DNA of 64,000 nucleotides from Siphonodentalium dalli (GCA_032622095.1 CP136068.1:60660025-60724024); one strand, 5' to 3'; numbered from the stretch's first letter, positions 44,041-53,987 are shown. Numbers and translations are program-made. The notes: generated by a model not told the origin, from the sequence alone.

Positions 44041-44699
44041 AGGGAGGAACTCATAAGAGAGGACAGGGACGAAATAATATATGAGTGTACATGGAGGAAC
44101 TAATATAAGAGTGGACAGGGAGGAACTAATATAAGAGTGGACAGGGAGGAACTAATATAAGAGTGGACAGGGAGGAACTAATATAAGAGTGGATAGGGAG
44201 GAACTAATATAAGAGTGGACAGGGAGGAACTCATATAGGAGTGGACAGGCTGGAACTCATAAGAGTGGACAGGCTGGAACACATAAGAGTGGACAGGCAG
44301 GAACTCATATAAGAGTGGACAGGGAGGAACTCATAAGAGTGGACATGGAGGAACTCATAAGAGTGGACAGGCTGGAACTCATATACGAGTGGACAGGCAG
44401 CAACTCATATAAGAGTGGACAGGGAGAAACTCATATAAGAGAGGACAGGGAGGGATTAATATATGAGTGTACAGGGAGGAACTAATATAAGAGTGGACAG
44501 GGAGGAACTAATATAAGAGTGGACAGGGAGGAACTCATATAAGAGTGGACAGGGAGGAACTCATATAAGAGTGGACAGGCAGCAACTCATATAAGAGTGG
44601 ACAGGCAGGAACTCATATAACAGTGTACAGGGAGGAACTCATAAGAGTTGACAGGGAGGAACTCATATAAGAGTGGACAGGGAAGAACTCATATAAGAG

Positions 44700-47382
44700 T
44701 GGACATGCAGGAATTCATATAAGAGTGACAGGCTGGGACTCATATAAGAGTGGACATGCAGGAACTCATATAAGAGTGGACAGGGAGGAACTCATATAAG
44801 AGTATACAGGTCCAACTCATATAAGAGTGGACAGGGAGGAACTCATAAAAGAGTGGACAGGGAGCAACTCATAAAAGAGTGGACAGGGAGCAACTCATAA
44901 AAGAGTGGACAGGGAGCAACTCATATAAGAGTGGACAGGGAGCAACTCATATAAGAGGGGACACGCAGGAACTCATATAAGAGTGGACACGCAGGAACTC
45001 ATATAAGAGTGGACAGGGAGGAACTCATATAAGAGTGGACAGGGAGGAACTCATATAAGAGTGGACAGAGAGGAACTCATATAAGAGTGGACAGGCAGGA
45101 ACTCATATAAGAGTGAACAGGGAGGAACTCATATGCGAGTGGACATGCAGGAACTCATATTAGAGTGGACAGGGAGGAACTCATATTAGAGTGGACAGGG
45201 AGGAACTCATATAAGATGGACAGGGAGGAACTCATATTAGAGTGGACAGGGAGGAACTGATAAGAGTGGACAGGGAGGAACTCATATAAGAGTGGACAGG
45301 GAGGAACTCATATAAGAGTGGACATGGAGAAACTCATATAAGAGTGGACAGGGAGGAACTCATAAGAGTGGACTGGGAAGAACTCATATAAGAGTGGACA
45401 GGCAGGAACACATATAAGAGTGGTCAGGGAGGAACTCATATTTGAGTGGACAGGGAGAAACTCATAAAAGAATGGACAGGGAGCAACTCTTATAAGAGTG
45501 GACAAGGAGGAACTCATATAAGAGTGGACAGGCAGGAACTCATATAAGAGTGGACAGGGAGGAACTCATATAAAGTGGACAGGGAGGAACTCATATAAGA
45601 GTGGACAGGCAGGAACTCATATAAGAGTGGACAGGCTGGAACTCATATAAGAAGGGACAGGCAGGAACTCATATAGGAGTGGACAGGGAGGAACTCATAT
45701 AAGAGTATACAGGTCCAACTCATATAAGAGTGGACAGGGAGGATCTCATATAAGAGAGGACAGGGAGGAACTAATATATGAGTGGACCGGGAGGAACTAA
45801 TATAAGAGTGGGCAGGGAGGAACTAATATAAGAGTGGACAGGGAGGAACTTATATAAGAGTGGACAGGCAGCAACTCATATGAGAGTGGACAGGCAGGAA
45901 CTCATATAAGAGTGGACAGCGAGGAACTTATATAAGAGTGGACAGGGAGAAACTCATATAAGAGTGGACAGGGAAGAACTCATATAAGAGTGGACATGCA
46001 GGAATTCACACAAGAGTGGACAGGCTGGGACTCATATAATAGTGGACAGGCAGCAACTCATATAAGATTGGACTATGAGGAACTCATATAAGAGTGGAAA
46101 ATGAGGAACTCATATAAGAGTGGAAAATGAGGAACTCATATAAGAGTGGACAGACTGGAACTCATATAATAGTGGACAGGCAGCAACTCATATACGAGTG
46201 GACAATGAGGAAATCACAAGAGTGGACAGGGGGAAACTCAAATACTAGTGGACAGGCAGCAACTCATATAAGAGTGGACAATGAGGGACTCATATAAGAG
46301 TGGACAATGAGGAACTCATATAAGAGTGGACTGTGAGGAACTCATATAAGAGTGGACAGGGATGAACTCATATAAGAGTGGACAAGGAGAAATTCATATA
46401 AGAGTGGACAGGCAGGAACTCATATAAGAGTGGACAGGGAGGAACTCATATAAGAGTGGACAAGGATGAATTCATATAAGAGTGGACATGCAGCAACTCA
46501 TATAAGAGTGGGCAGTCAGCAACTCATATAAGAGTGTACAGGGAGGAACTAATATAAGAGTGGACAGGGAGGAACTCATATAATAGTGGACAGGGAGGAA
46601 CTCATATAAGAGTGGACAGGGAGGAACTCATATAAGAGTGGATAGGGAGGAACTCATATAAGAGTGGACAGGGAGGAACCCATATAAGGGTGGACAGGCA
46701 GGAACTCATATAAGAGTGGACAGGCAGGAACTCATATAAGAGTGGACAGGCAGGAACTCATATAGCAGTGTACAGGGAGGAACTCATAAGAGTTGACAGG
46801 GAGGAACTCATATAAGAGTGGACAGGGAAGAACTCATATAAGAGTGGACATGCAGGAATTCATATAAGAGTGGACAGGCTGGGACTCATATAATAGAGGA
46901 CAGGCAGCAACTCATATAAGAGTGGACAGGGGGAACTCATATAAGAGTTGACAGGGAGGAACTCATATAAGAGTGGACAGGCAGGAACTCATATAAGAGT
47001 GGTCAGGGAGGAACTCATATAAGAGTGGACTGGGAGGAACTCATATAAGAGTGGACAGGCAGGAACACATATAAGAGTGGTCAGGGAGGAACTCATATTT
47101 GAGCGGACCGGGAAGAAACTCATAAAAGAATGGACAGGGAGCAACTCATATAAGAGTGGACAAGGAGGAACTCATATAAGAGTGGACAGGCAGGAACTCA
47201 TATAAGAGTGGACAGGAAGAAACTCATATAAAGTGGACAGGGAGGAACTCATATAAGAATGGACAGGCAGGAACGCACATAAGAGTGGACAGGCTGGAAC
47301 TCATATAAGAGTGGACAGGCAGGAACTCATATAAGAGTGGACAGGGAGGAACTCATAAGAGTGGACAGGGAGGAACTCATAA
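44700..47382 (+). repeat. Diverged right margin of the main satellite array
   Basis: Monomers become heterogeneous: a 21-bp form with GTATACAGGTCCAACTC, AAAAGAGTGG forms, CACGCAGGAAC, GGAAAATGAGG and GGACCGGG variants. There is no kilobase-scale period. This is the usual pattern for a satellite edge that escapes homogenisation. Some variants (GTATACAGGTCC, GTGGACCGGG) recur beyond the transposon at 49.7-50.6 kb, showing both sides belonged to one array. Confidence 0.8.
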
Positions 47383-47394
47383 CACTGCATGAAA

Positions 47395-47745
47395 ACTGGA
47401 ATATATTCATTGCATAAATTCCGGATAAATGTGCATAAATCTGGATAAATCAGAAATTTATTCACTGAATAAATGTGCATAAATCCGCAAATTTATGCAC
47501 ATTTATTCACAATTTATTCATGAATAAAGGCCGACATTTATACACAATTTATTCACTGAATAAACCCACGTTTATTCAACAGAATAAACTCGGCATTTAT
47601 TCGTACGTTTATGCACATTTATTATCGACCTGTTTATGCATAAATGCAAATTTATTCACTGAATAAAGCTGCATAAATATACATATAGCTACATTTATTC
47701 TGGTTATAAACTCCAGTTTATGCACATTTATACCCCGTATAAATT
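47395..47745. repeat. Left subterminal repeat region of the CACTG element
   Basis: Dense direct and inverted copies of an 8-9-bp motif (TGCATAAAT, reverse complement ATTTATGCA) and its relatives TTTATTCA and GAATAAA, spaced roughly 10-25 bp apart. CACTA-family elements characteristically carry such subterminal arrays as transposase binding sites; that role here is inferred. It ends near 47,745, where the repeats stop. Confidence 0.75.
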
Positions 47746-48654
47746 ATTTGGATTTGAACATATATATCCATATATATTTGTGAAATCTACTTTATGGTGA
47801 CATTTGGCTTGTAACCAGCATATAAGGCGACACGGATGTGTATATCTAACTATACATATACACATGTGTCGCCCTGATTCTGGTATCTCCATGTGCATGT
47901 AGTAATTTGCCAACAAAATGCTGCCCTATTGTTGGTTATACCAGTCACAAATATAATATGAACTACTTCGACATGGCACTTGCCGTCATCAATTTTCGTA
48001 GTCTCTGCAATAAAGAATAAAAATTAAATAATTAAATGATCGCATGGGAAATAAGTATAAACGAAAACATATTAAAACTAAAATAAGAATTGTAATGTAC
48101 GGCATTTTTTATTTGTGATCTGGCTAAGGGTGGAATCACTCTCACAAAACCACATTTTCACGAGATAGAATAACCTTATTCCGACGTCTCTGTATAATCA
48201 AATATTAATTTTGACATGTGTCGATCACGCTGCGAATTGAATGGGAATTTAAAAATGAAATGATGTGGCGATCATGTTCTAACCCAAGCAAATATACCAC
48301 CACCAATACCCCTCCCCACCCACCCACACACGAACACCCCATCCTACCACCTTGGTCCCTACTGTGTGCATGGCTACATTACAGTCCACAGCGTTAATCT
48401 ACCATTGCAAATATGCCTTCTAGTTTAGACAGAAAATGCGAAACCAGAAAACAAACGTATTTGTATATAAACTCGCCTTATAATTAAGAGTACCCACCTA
48501 ATTCACGCACGTCTTCGCAGCAGTTGTGTTGGCAGACAAAGAAATCGGTATCGGCAGTTAGCTTCTGTTATACGATATGTCTCACATATCCACATGGTAG
48601 TAATTAAATTATGGGCCAAGACTTAAAACCGCTGTTGGTTACAGTAATGAGCGA

Positions 48655-48800
48655 AAATAATGCGACATTTATGCGAGATTTAAAAATATAAATGCGAGAT
48701 TTATATTTTTGTATAAAGACGAATTTAATATGCATAAATGCATGCATAAATTTAGGGTCCTAAATTTATGCGACATTTATATTTTATAAATCTCGCTTTT
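48655..48800. repeat. Right subterminal repeat region of the CACTG element
   Basis: Repeated GCGACATTTAT, GCGAGATTTA and TGCATAAAT motifs in both orientations, including ATGCATAAATGCATGCATAAAT split over 48,730-48,751 and a TTTAGGGTCCTAAA palindrome near 48,750-48,763. The motifs partly match the left subterminal region, but with GCGA additions absent on the left, so the two ends are not simple mirror copies. Confidence 0.65.
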
Positions 48801-48809
48801 CATGCAGTG

Positions 48810-50686
48810 TAAGAGTGGACATGGAGGAACTCATAAGAGTGGACAGGCAGGAACTCATATAAGAGTGGACAGGCTGGAACTCATAAGAGTGGACAGGCTG
48901 GAACTCATATACGAGTGGACAGGCAGCAACTCATATAATAGTGGACAGGGAGGAACTAATATATGAGTGTACATGGAGGAACTAATATAAGTGTGGACAG
49001 GGAGGAACTAATATAAGAATGGACAGGGAGGAACTAATATAAGAGTGGACAGGGAGGAACTAATATAAGAGTGGACAGGGAGGAACTAATATAAGAGTGG
49101 ACAGAGAGGAACTCATATAAGAGTGGACAGGCTGGAACTCATAAGAGTGGACAGGCTGGAACTCATAAGAGTGGACAGGCAGGAACTCATATAAGAGTGG
49201 ACAGGGAGGAACTCATAAGAGTGGACATGGAGGAACTCATAAGAGTGGACAGGCTGGAACTCATATACGAGTGGACAGGCAGCAACTCATATAAGAGTGG
49301 ACAGGGAGGAACTCATATAAGAGAGGACAGGGAGGAATTAATATATGAGTGTACAGGGAGGAACTAATATAAGAGTGGACAGGGAGGAACTAATATAACA
49401 GTGGACAGGGAGGAACTCATATAAGAGTGGACAGGGAGGAACTCATATAAGAGTGGACAGGCAGCAACTCATATAAGAGTGGACAGGCAGGAACTCATAT
49501 AACAGTGTACAGGGAGGAACTTATAAGAGTTGACAGGGAGGAACTCATATAAGAGTGGACAGGGAAGAACTCATATAAGAGTGGACATGCAGGAATTCAT
49601 ATAAGAGTGGACAGGCTGGGACTCATATAAGAGTGGACATGCAGGAACTCATATAAGAGTGGACAGGGAGGAACTCATATAAGAGTATACAGGTCCAACT
49701 CATATAAGAGTGGACAGGGAGGAACTCATATAAGAGTGGACAGACAGCATCTCATATAAGAGTGGACATGGATGAACTCATATAATAGTGGCAGGCAGCA
49801 ACTCATATAAGAGTGGACAGGGAGGAACTCATATAAGAGTGGACAGGCAGGAACTGATATAAGAGTGGACACTCAGCAACTCATATAAGAGTGGACAGGG
49901 AGGAACTCATATAAGAGTGTACAGACAGAAACTCATATAAGAGTGGACATGGATGAACTCATATAATAGTGACAGGCAGCAACTCATATAAGAGTGGACA
50001 AGGAGGAACTCATATAAGAGTGGACAGTCAGCTACTCATAAGAGTGGACAGGGAGGAACTCATATAAGAATATACAGGTCCAACTCATATAAGAGTGGAC
50101 AGGGAGGATCTCATATAAGAGAGGACAGGGAGGAACTAATATATGAGTGGACCGGGAGGAACTAATATAAGAGTGGGCAGGGAGGAACTAATATAAGAGT
50201 GGACAGGGAGGAACTTATATAAGAGTGGACAGGGAGGAACTAATATAAGAGTGTGCAGGGAGGAACTAAAATAAGAGTGGACAGGGAGGAACTCATATAA
50301 GAGTGGACAGTCAGCAACTCATAAGAGTGGACAGGGAGGAACTCATATAAGAGTATACAGGTCCAACTCATATAAGAGTGGACAGGGAGGATCTCATATA
50401 AGAGAGGACAGGGAGGAACTAATATATGAGTGGACCGGGAGGAACTAATATAAGAGTGGGCAGGGAGGAACTAATATAAGAGTGGACAGGGAGGAACTTA
50501 TATAAGAGTGGACAGGCAGCAACTCATATGAGAGTGGACAGGCAGGAACTCATATAAGAGTGGACAGCGAGGAACTCATATAAGAGTGGACAGGGAGGAA
50601 CTCATATAAGAGTGGACAGGGAAGAACTCATATAAGAGTGGACATGCAGGAATTCACACAAGAGTGGACAGGCTGGGACTCATATA
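48810..50686 (+). repeat. Satellite array, continuation right of the transposon
   Basis: The same 24/26-bp monomer in the same orientation as the main array, about 1.9 kb. At 50,057-50,700 a roughly 280-bp composite block occurs twice. It starts with GTATACAGGTCC and continues with GAGAGGACAGG, GTGGACCGGG and GTGGGCAGGG monomers; a related block is at about 45.7 kb. The last monomer is cut at about 50,686 by the 3' end of the LINE. Confidence 0.95.
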
Positions 50687-50697
50687 ATATATATATC

Positions 50698-50703
50698 TTT
50701 ATT
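50698..50703 (-). promoter_or_regulatory. AATAAA polyadenylation signal of the LINE
   Basis: TTTATT on the plus strand is AATAAA on the coding strand of the LINE, a few bases before its AT-rich terminus. It is placed as expected for the 3' end of a retrotransposon transcript. Confidence 0.5.
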
Positions 50704-51236
50704 ATCCTCCATATATGGAGATTCATATATAAATGTTACATTATGAGAACAAACACAAATTTGGTACATAACACAGTGTATTAAAAATTAAGGATTACAA
50801 ACATATCTACAACACATGTCTCAATATGTATGACGAACCAACTACACATATACACACACTCATGCACTACATAAAATAGACATTCCATTCTACAGCCATA
50901 TCGTACCTACAGACAGAGAAATAGCATACTCCGAGACGACCAAGCCGGAGTTGGACCCAAATCAGGGATCTCTCTCTCTGGAAGACCCACAAACGCCAAT
51001 GCCTTTGTGCAGTCTTACCGACTCGGAGCCGACCATTTCCCCAGCACTACTTACAGACATACAGACGATAGTCAGACAAGCAGGCATACGAGACAAACAA
51101 CCAAACAAACGGCAAACATACATACATACAAATGTACTTACTGGTAAAACAATACACAGATACATGTGGTATGAACAATTACGAACACGCTTATAACTGC
51201 ATGTTATGATCGAGTTTATATGAAGGTTTGGGAGAT

Positions 51237-52433
51237 CTAGTCAGGACTTGGCGTCAGTCGATCAACATATACTCTCCAGAGGAATGCAGCTTTGTTCACG
51301 AAAAAATCTATTAGTTTATTTTCTTCTTCGGGAGCACAGTATATGTTTTCATGTAGACATGTTAGTAGAACGCGCGTTTTGGATTCTACATCCAGTTTGT
51401 CATATTGCATATAAATGTCTACATGAAACAAGTTTAGTAGATCGAATTCAAAGGTATTTCGATCGTCGCAAATGGAAGAACATTCGATTAAGGCATGTTT
51501 TACAAGATCTTTATGTTTGTTGTCACATAGTACGCAGGTTTCCTCATTTGTTTCCAGTATGCAAACAAGGCGTGCAATAAGTAGATATGATTTTTTATGG
51601 GCTGGGTATATGCGACAATTTTCCCATAGCCGGGACATGCATAACGTTGGATGGACGGCAGCGAACCTGGCAAGTCGAGTATCCTCATTTACGCTCATGT
51701 CCCAATGTTCTCTATTAACTTTTGACCATGATTCGTTTATGGCACATTTCCATGTGGATTTCTTAGGGAATATTGAATTTTCGATGTAGTTTTCAAGAGC
51801 TTCGGTCATGTCATATTTGTTAAGAGTGTCAATGATGTCAGACATGTAACTTGATGATGAACATGTAGTGCCAACTATGTACTGATATAAGGGCGTGAGA
51901 AATACTTGTTTCACAGTTTTAGAAGATGTTAAGTTGCACAATGAACCGAAAAGTGACAATTTACGTTTTTCAATAAGTGATAGCATTGACGAGGTTCCGA
52001 CCAATCCTTGGGCTATAACCGTTTTTGTACGACGATGAAGGCCCTGGTAATACTTTAAGCAGAATCTATGTGTTCTCTCAGGTCGTTCAATGTGATTTTG
52101 GTTTAGATTCCATAGTAGTTCTGAACCATAGAGACCTTTAGGTATAACTACTGACGAATAGATTAATGAGCAACTTTTTGGTGTCATACCACCCGGATAA
52201 AGGCCGGCGTTGTTTAGCATCATGAACGTGCTACGAGTCTTATCGCATATATGATCAGTGAATATACCATTAAAGTCATATTTATCAATAGAAATACCCA
52301 AATGAGTGATGCTCGTACTTTCTGTGATATCTGAGGTACCTATTTTCCAGATTCGATTTTGACGCAAAAATTCTGCTTTAGTTTCATTGAAGACTACTAC
52401 AGCGCATTTTTTTGGGTTATATTTATACCGCCA
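51237..52433 (-). CDS. LINE reverse-transcriptase C-terminal fragment (5' partial)
   Basis: A 398-codon frame open from the satellite junction to a stop at 51,237. Upstream of the nominal TTG start at 52,367 the frame continues for 22 codons reading WRYKYNPKKCAVVVFNET and so on. That is the usual end of a non-LTR reverse-transcriptase palm, so TTG is not a real start. Next come LGISI (about residue 45), then YSSVVIPKGLYGSELLW (about 92-108) and HRFCLKYYQGL (about 122-132), all typical of the LINE thumb and post-RT region. Near the C-terminus is a zinc-knuckle-like C-x2-C-x9-H-x4-C (C300, C303, H313, C318). The catalytic FADD box and the endonuclease domain lie upstream and are missing, so the fragment cannot be active. 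An intact frame over about 1.2 kb points to a fairly young insertion. No frameshift was seen. Confidence 0.85.
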   Translation of the reverse strand, partial: WRYKYNPKKCAVVVFNETKAEFLRQNRIWKIGTSDITESTSITHLGISIDKYDFNGIFTDHICDKTRSTFMMLNNAGLYPGGMTPKSCSLIYSSVVIPKGLYGSELLWNLNQNHIERPERTHRFCLKYYQGLHRRTKTVIAQGLVGTSSMLSLIEKRKLSLFGSLCNLTSSKTVKQVFLTPLYQYIVGTTCSSSSYMSDIIDTLNKYDMTEALENYIENSIFPKKSTWKCAINESWSKVNREHWDMSVNEDTRLARFAAVHPTLCMSRLWENCRIYPAHKKSYLLIARLVCILETNEETCVLCDNKHKDLVKHALIECSSICDDRNTFEFDLLNLFHVDIYMQYDKLDVESKTRVLLTCLHENIYCAPEEENKLIDFFVNKAAFLWRVYVDRLTPSPD

Positions 52434-52672
52434 TATGAGTGTATATGAGTGTACAGGGGGGAACTAATATAAGAGTGGACAGGGAGGAACTAATGTAACA
52501 GTGGACAGGGAGGAACTCATATAAGAGTGGACAGGGAGGAACTCATATAAGAGTGGACAGGCAGCAACTCATATTAGAGTGGACAGGCAGGAACTCATAT
52601 AACAGTGTACAGGGAGGAACTTATAAGAGTTGACAGGGAAGAACTCATATAAGAGTGGACATGCGCATGTGG
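52434..52672 (+). repeat. Isolated satellite fragment beyond the LINE
   Basis: About nine monomers in the same orientation as the main array. Their order of variants closely follows 49,350-49,590: AACAGTGGACAGGGAGG, then GCAGCAACTC, then AACAGTGTACAGGGAGG, AACTTATAAGAGTTGACAG. It ends inside GGACATGC, where unique sequence (GCATGTGGCC) begins. This is the right-hand limit of all satellite DNA in the window. Confidence 0.93.
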
Positions 52673-53059
52673 CCATAATGTAGGTACTCAATGGTTCTAT
52701 AGACCAATGTGGCCATTGTTACGAATGCCAGAGTAGCCACCAATGATAAAGCACACATGTTTCAATAGATTGTCATTACCACTAAAATGCTGATGGTGTA
52801 ACAATACAGGGGAATACCCCCGGATTTAATGGGAACATGCGTGCCATGAATATTTTGTGTGGGATATATTCCGCTCTATGTTCTCTCTCTGACACTTTCC
52901 CACACTGACAGTCTGTACATGATTACTTCATCTTATACACAACCGACTTACATATAGAAAATCCCCGACAAGTCCTCCCCGACGAGGGGGCTAGAGCTCC
53001 CCGACAAGGGAGCTGTAGCCCCCCCCCCCCCCTGTGCCCCCCACTGGCGCCACCCCTGA
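52673..53059. other. Unique intergenic stretch with a GC-rich patch
   Basis: No gene recognised. A small inverted motif (CAATGG and TGGCCATTG) lies near 52,690-52,745. At 52,962-53,010 three diverged CCCCGACAAG/CCCCGACGAG units precede an uninterrupted run of 14 C (53,019-53,032) and further C-rich sequence. This patch is far more GC-rich than its surroundings and ends at the start of the 155-bp inverted repeat. Confidence 0.6.
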
Positions 53060-53214
53060 CTCGACCAATTAACCAATTTTCACCAAACTCCACCGTAATA
53101 AATTGTCGCACCTACTATGTCATCGCTACCGTGATACGTGTGTCCGCAGCCAATCATACAAAAAGGTAAAATATGTATGGAAGCGTTTTAGTGCCACCTA
53201 ACAAAAAATACTAT
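53060..53214 (+). repeat. Left arm of a perfect 155-bp inverted repeat
   Basis: Bases 53,060-53,214 are the exact reverse complement of 56,251-56,405; I compared the whole length and found no mismatch. The arm begins CTCGACCAATTAACC and ends AAAATACTAT. Its inner 42 bases (53,173-53,214) coincide with the first 14 codons of the protease frame. If the element is taken to start at TCGACC, the trinucleotide GAC lies outside both ends (53,058-53,060 and 56,405-56,407), which could be a target duplication. Confidence 0.93.
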
Positions 53215-53583
53215 CAAAAAGAGCTCGAGAAGATGACGCCCTATTATGATGGACCAAACTATTCCTGGAAATATTTATCACGATTCGATCCTGCCAAGAA
53301 GCCTTCTGCACAAATCCACCATACCGGCACTGGACACTGGGTGCTTCATGTGATGGACAATAACAATCATGTAGGCCTACACTGGTCAGTCTTTTTAGAT
53401 AGTCTATTCGCAGACAAGTTGTCTGCATCTTTGGAATTACAACTTGGACAATTGTATTTCAATACGACAATTCATATCCCCAAAGTGCAACAGCAAACCA
53501 ATTCCGTTGATTGTGGCTTATTTGCAATAGCGTTCTTAGTAGAATTTTTCATCACCGGTAAAATAGGGATTATATGCAATTAA
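53173..53583 (+). pseudogene. ULP/C48-type cysteine protease fragment, transposon-like
   Basis: A 136-codon frame with the catalytic core of Ulp1/SENP-like (C48) peptidases. These are de-SUMOylating proteases in host genes; related domains are carried by many eukaryotic DNA transposons. Visible catalytic residues are His55 in TGHWVLHV, Asp76 in VFLDSL, Gln107/108 in KVQQQTNSVDCG and Cys114 in DCGLFAIAF. The order and spacing H-D-Q-C fit the family. The N-terminal 14 residues come from the inverted repeat, so the ATG at 53,173 may not be the native start. After VEFFITG the frame meets GTAAAA (53,558-53,563), a possible 5' splice site, and stops ten codons later. No following exon, and no transposase, was recognised. 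The divergent sequence and absent C-terminus suggest a remnant, but a functional exon is not excluded. Confidence 0.7.
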
Positions 53584-53711
53584 TTTTATTATGTATTTCA
53601 CTTTCTAAATTATTATTTCCCCAAAAACCTCAAATGATACAAAATACCCAAGACTAATAGTCTAGAGTCGTCAGTTAGTTAACCCGATTACTTATACCGC
53701 TAAGCACATAA

Positions 53712-53977
53712 GCCGCTTACACCTTTTAATTAGAGCCGGCCGTGTACACTTTATAGTGTGTTTCAGAACGAAAAAGTTGAATAAAATCAACAAATTTGTG
53801 AATTTATAAACAATTCAAACGTTATTGTATTCCATGTCCAAACCCGGACATATACACCAAATTTCATTAATATCCATTGAGAAACAACGGACAAAACGCC
53901 ATATAACACCTCGTTTACACCTTTTATTTGGAGCCGGCCTCGGCCTCGGCATACACTTTATAGTGTGTCCCATAACG
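53712..53977 (+). repeat. Direct repeat pair with an ACACTTTATAGTGT palindrome
   Basis: Copies at about 53,712-53,770 and 53,911-53,977. Both read TTACACCTTTTA, GAGCCGGCC and then the perfect palindrome ACACTTTATAGTGT, followed by a GTTTC/GTCCC variant and AACGA. The second copy has a duplicated GGCCTC. The intervening 140 bp are AT-rich without a gene; a short CCAAACCCGGACA motif is near 53,840. Confidence 0.75.
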
Positions 53978-53987
53978 ACTCTGGCCA

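Larger units (their letters stand above)
1..47382 (+). repeat. Satellite array of 24/26-bp monomers
   Basis: Uninterrupted head-to-tail tandem array. The 26-bp monomer reads GGACAGGGAGGAA then CTCATATAAGAGT; the 24-bp form lacks one TA (CTCATAAGAGT). Common variants after GGACAG are GGAGG, GCAGG, GCTGG and GCAGC, and CTCAT alternates with CTAAT. Every monomer examined has the same orientation. From array length over mean monomer length I estimate about 1,850 copies. The plus strand is purine-rich (19 of 26 positions in the consensus) and each 26-mer carries a TATAAG motif. Short open frames arise on both strands, but 26 is not a multiple of 3 and stops (TAA, TAG) are built into the monomer, so they are by-products. 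The array starts before the window, and no gene was found in it. A centromeric, pericentromeric or subtelomeric role is possible but not shown. Confidence 0.98.
47383..48809. mobile_element. Non-autonomous CACTG (EnSpm/CACTA-like) DNA transposon
   Basis: A 1,427-bp insertion in the satellite. It begins CACTGCATGAAAA and ends with the exact reverse complement TTTTCATGCAGTG, a 13-bp terminal inverted repeat. It is flanked by TAA at 47,380-47,382 and 48,810-48,812. Removing the element and one TAA restores a normal monomer (AACTCATAAGAGTGGAC), so the empty site is read directly. CACTA/CACTG termini with 3-bp target duplications are typical of the EnSpm/CACTA (CMC) superfamily. Only short, unconvincing open frames (about 60 codons) are inside, so transposase must come from elsewhere. 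The middle (about 47,750-48,650) is AT-rich with no recognisable gene; a CA/CCCC-rich stretch lies at 48,297-48,345. Confidence 0.88.
50687..52433 (-). mobile_element. 5'-truncated LINE-type retrotransposon in the satellite
   Basis: A minus-strand insertion between two satellite blocks. On the minus strand it starts inside the reverse-transcriptase frame next to satellite at about 52,434. It runs through the stop codon at 51,237 and a roughly 550-bp 3' untranslated region, and ends in a short AT-repeat tail (about 50,687-50,696) after an AATAAA signal. Loss of the 5' part with the 3' end intact is the normal product of target-primed reverse transcription. The flanking satellite pieces are not contiguous parts of one monomer and I found no clear target-site duplication. 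The family is not certain; the post-RT region looks like the CR1/Jockey group. Confidence 0.78.

Noticed and set aside
1-47382. CRISPR-like array
   Set aside because: There are no unique spacers; the units are contiguous variants of one monomer, in a eukaryotic context.
1-47382. Centromere assignment
   Set aside because: A large satellite with higher-order repeats is suggestive, but I saw no CENP-B-box-like motif and position on the chromosome is unknown. Only CENP-A mapping could decide.
47475-47916. Two frames of about 62 codons inside the CACTG element
   Set aside because: The first is a translation of the subterminal repeats and the second lacks any transposase motif.
50951-51789. Plus-strand frames of 81-110 codons overlapping the LINE
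   Set aside because: They lie antisense to the LINE coding frame or in its 3' untranslated region and show no domain pattern.
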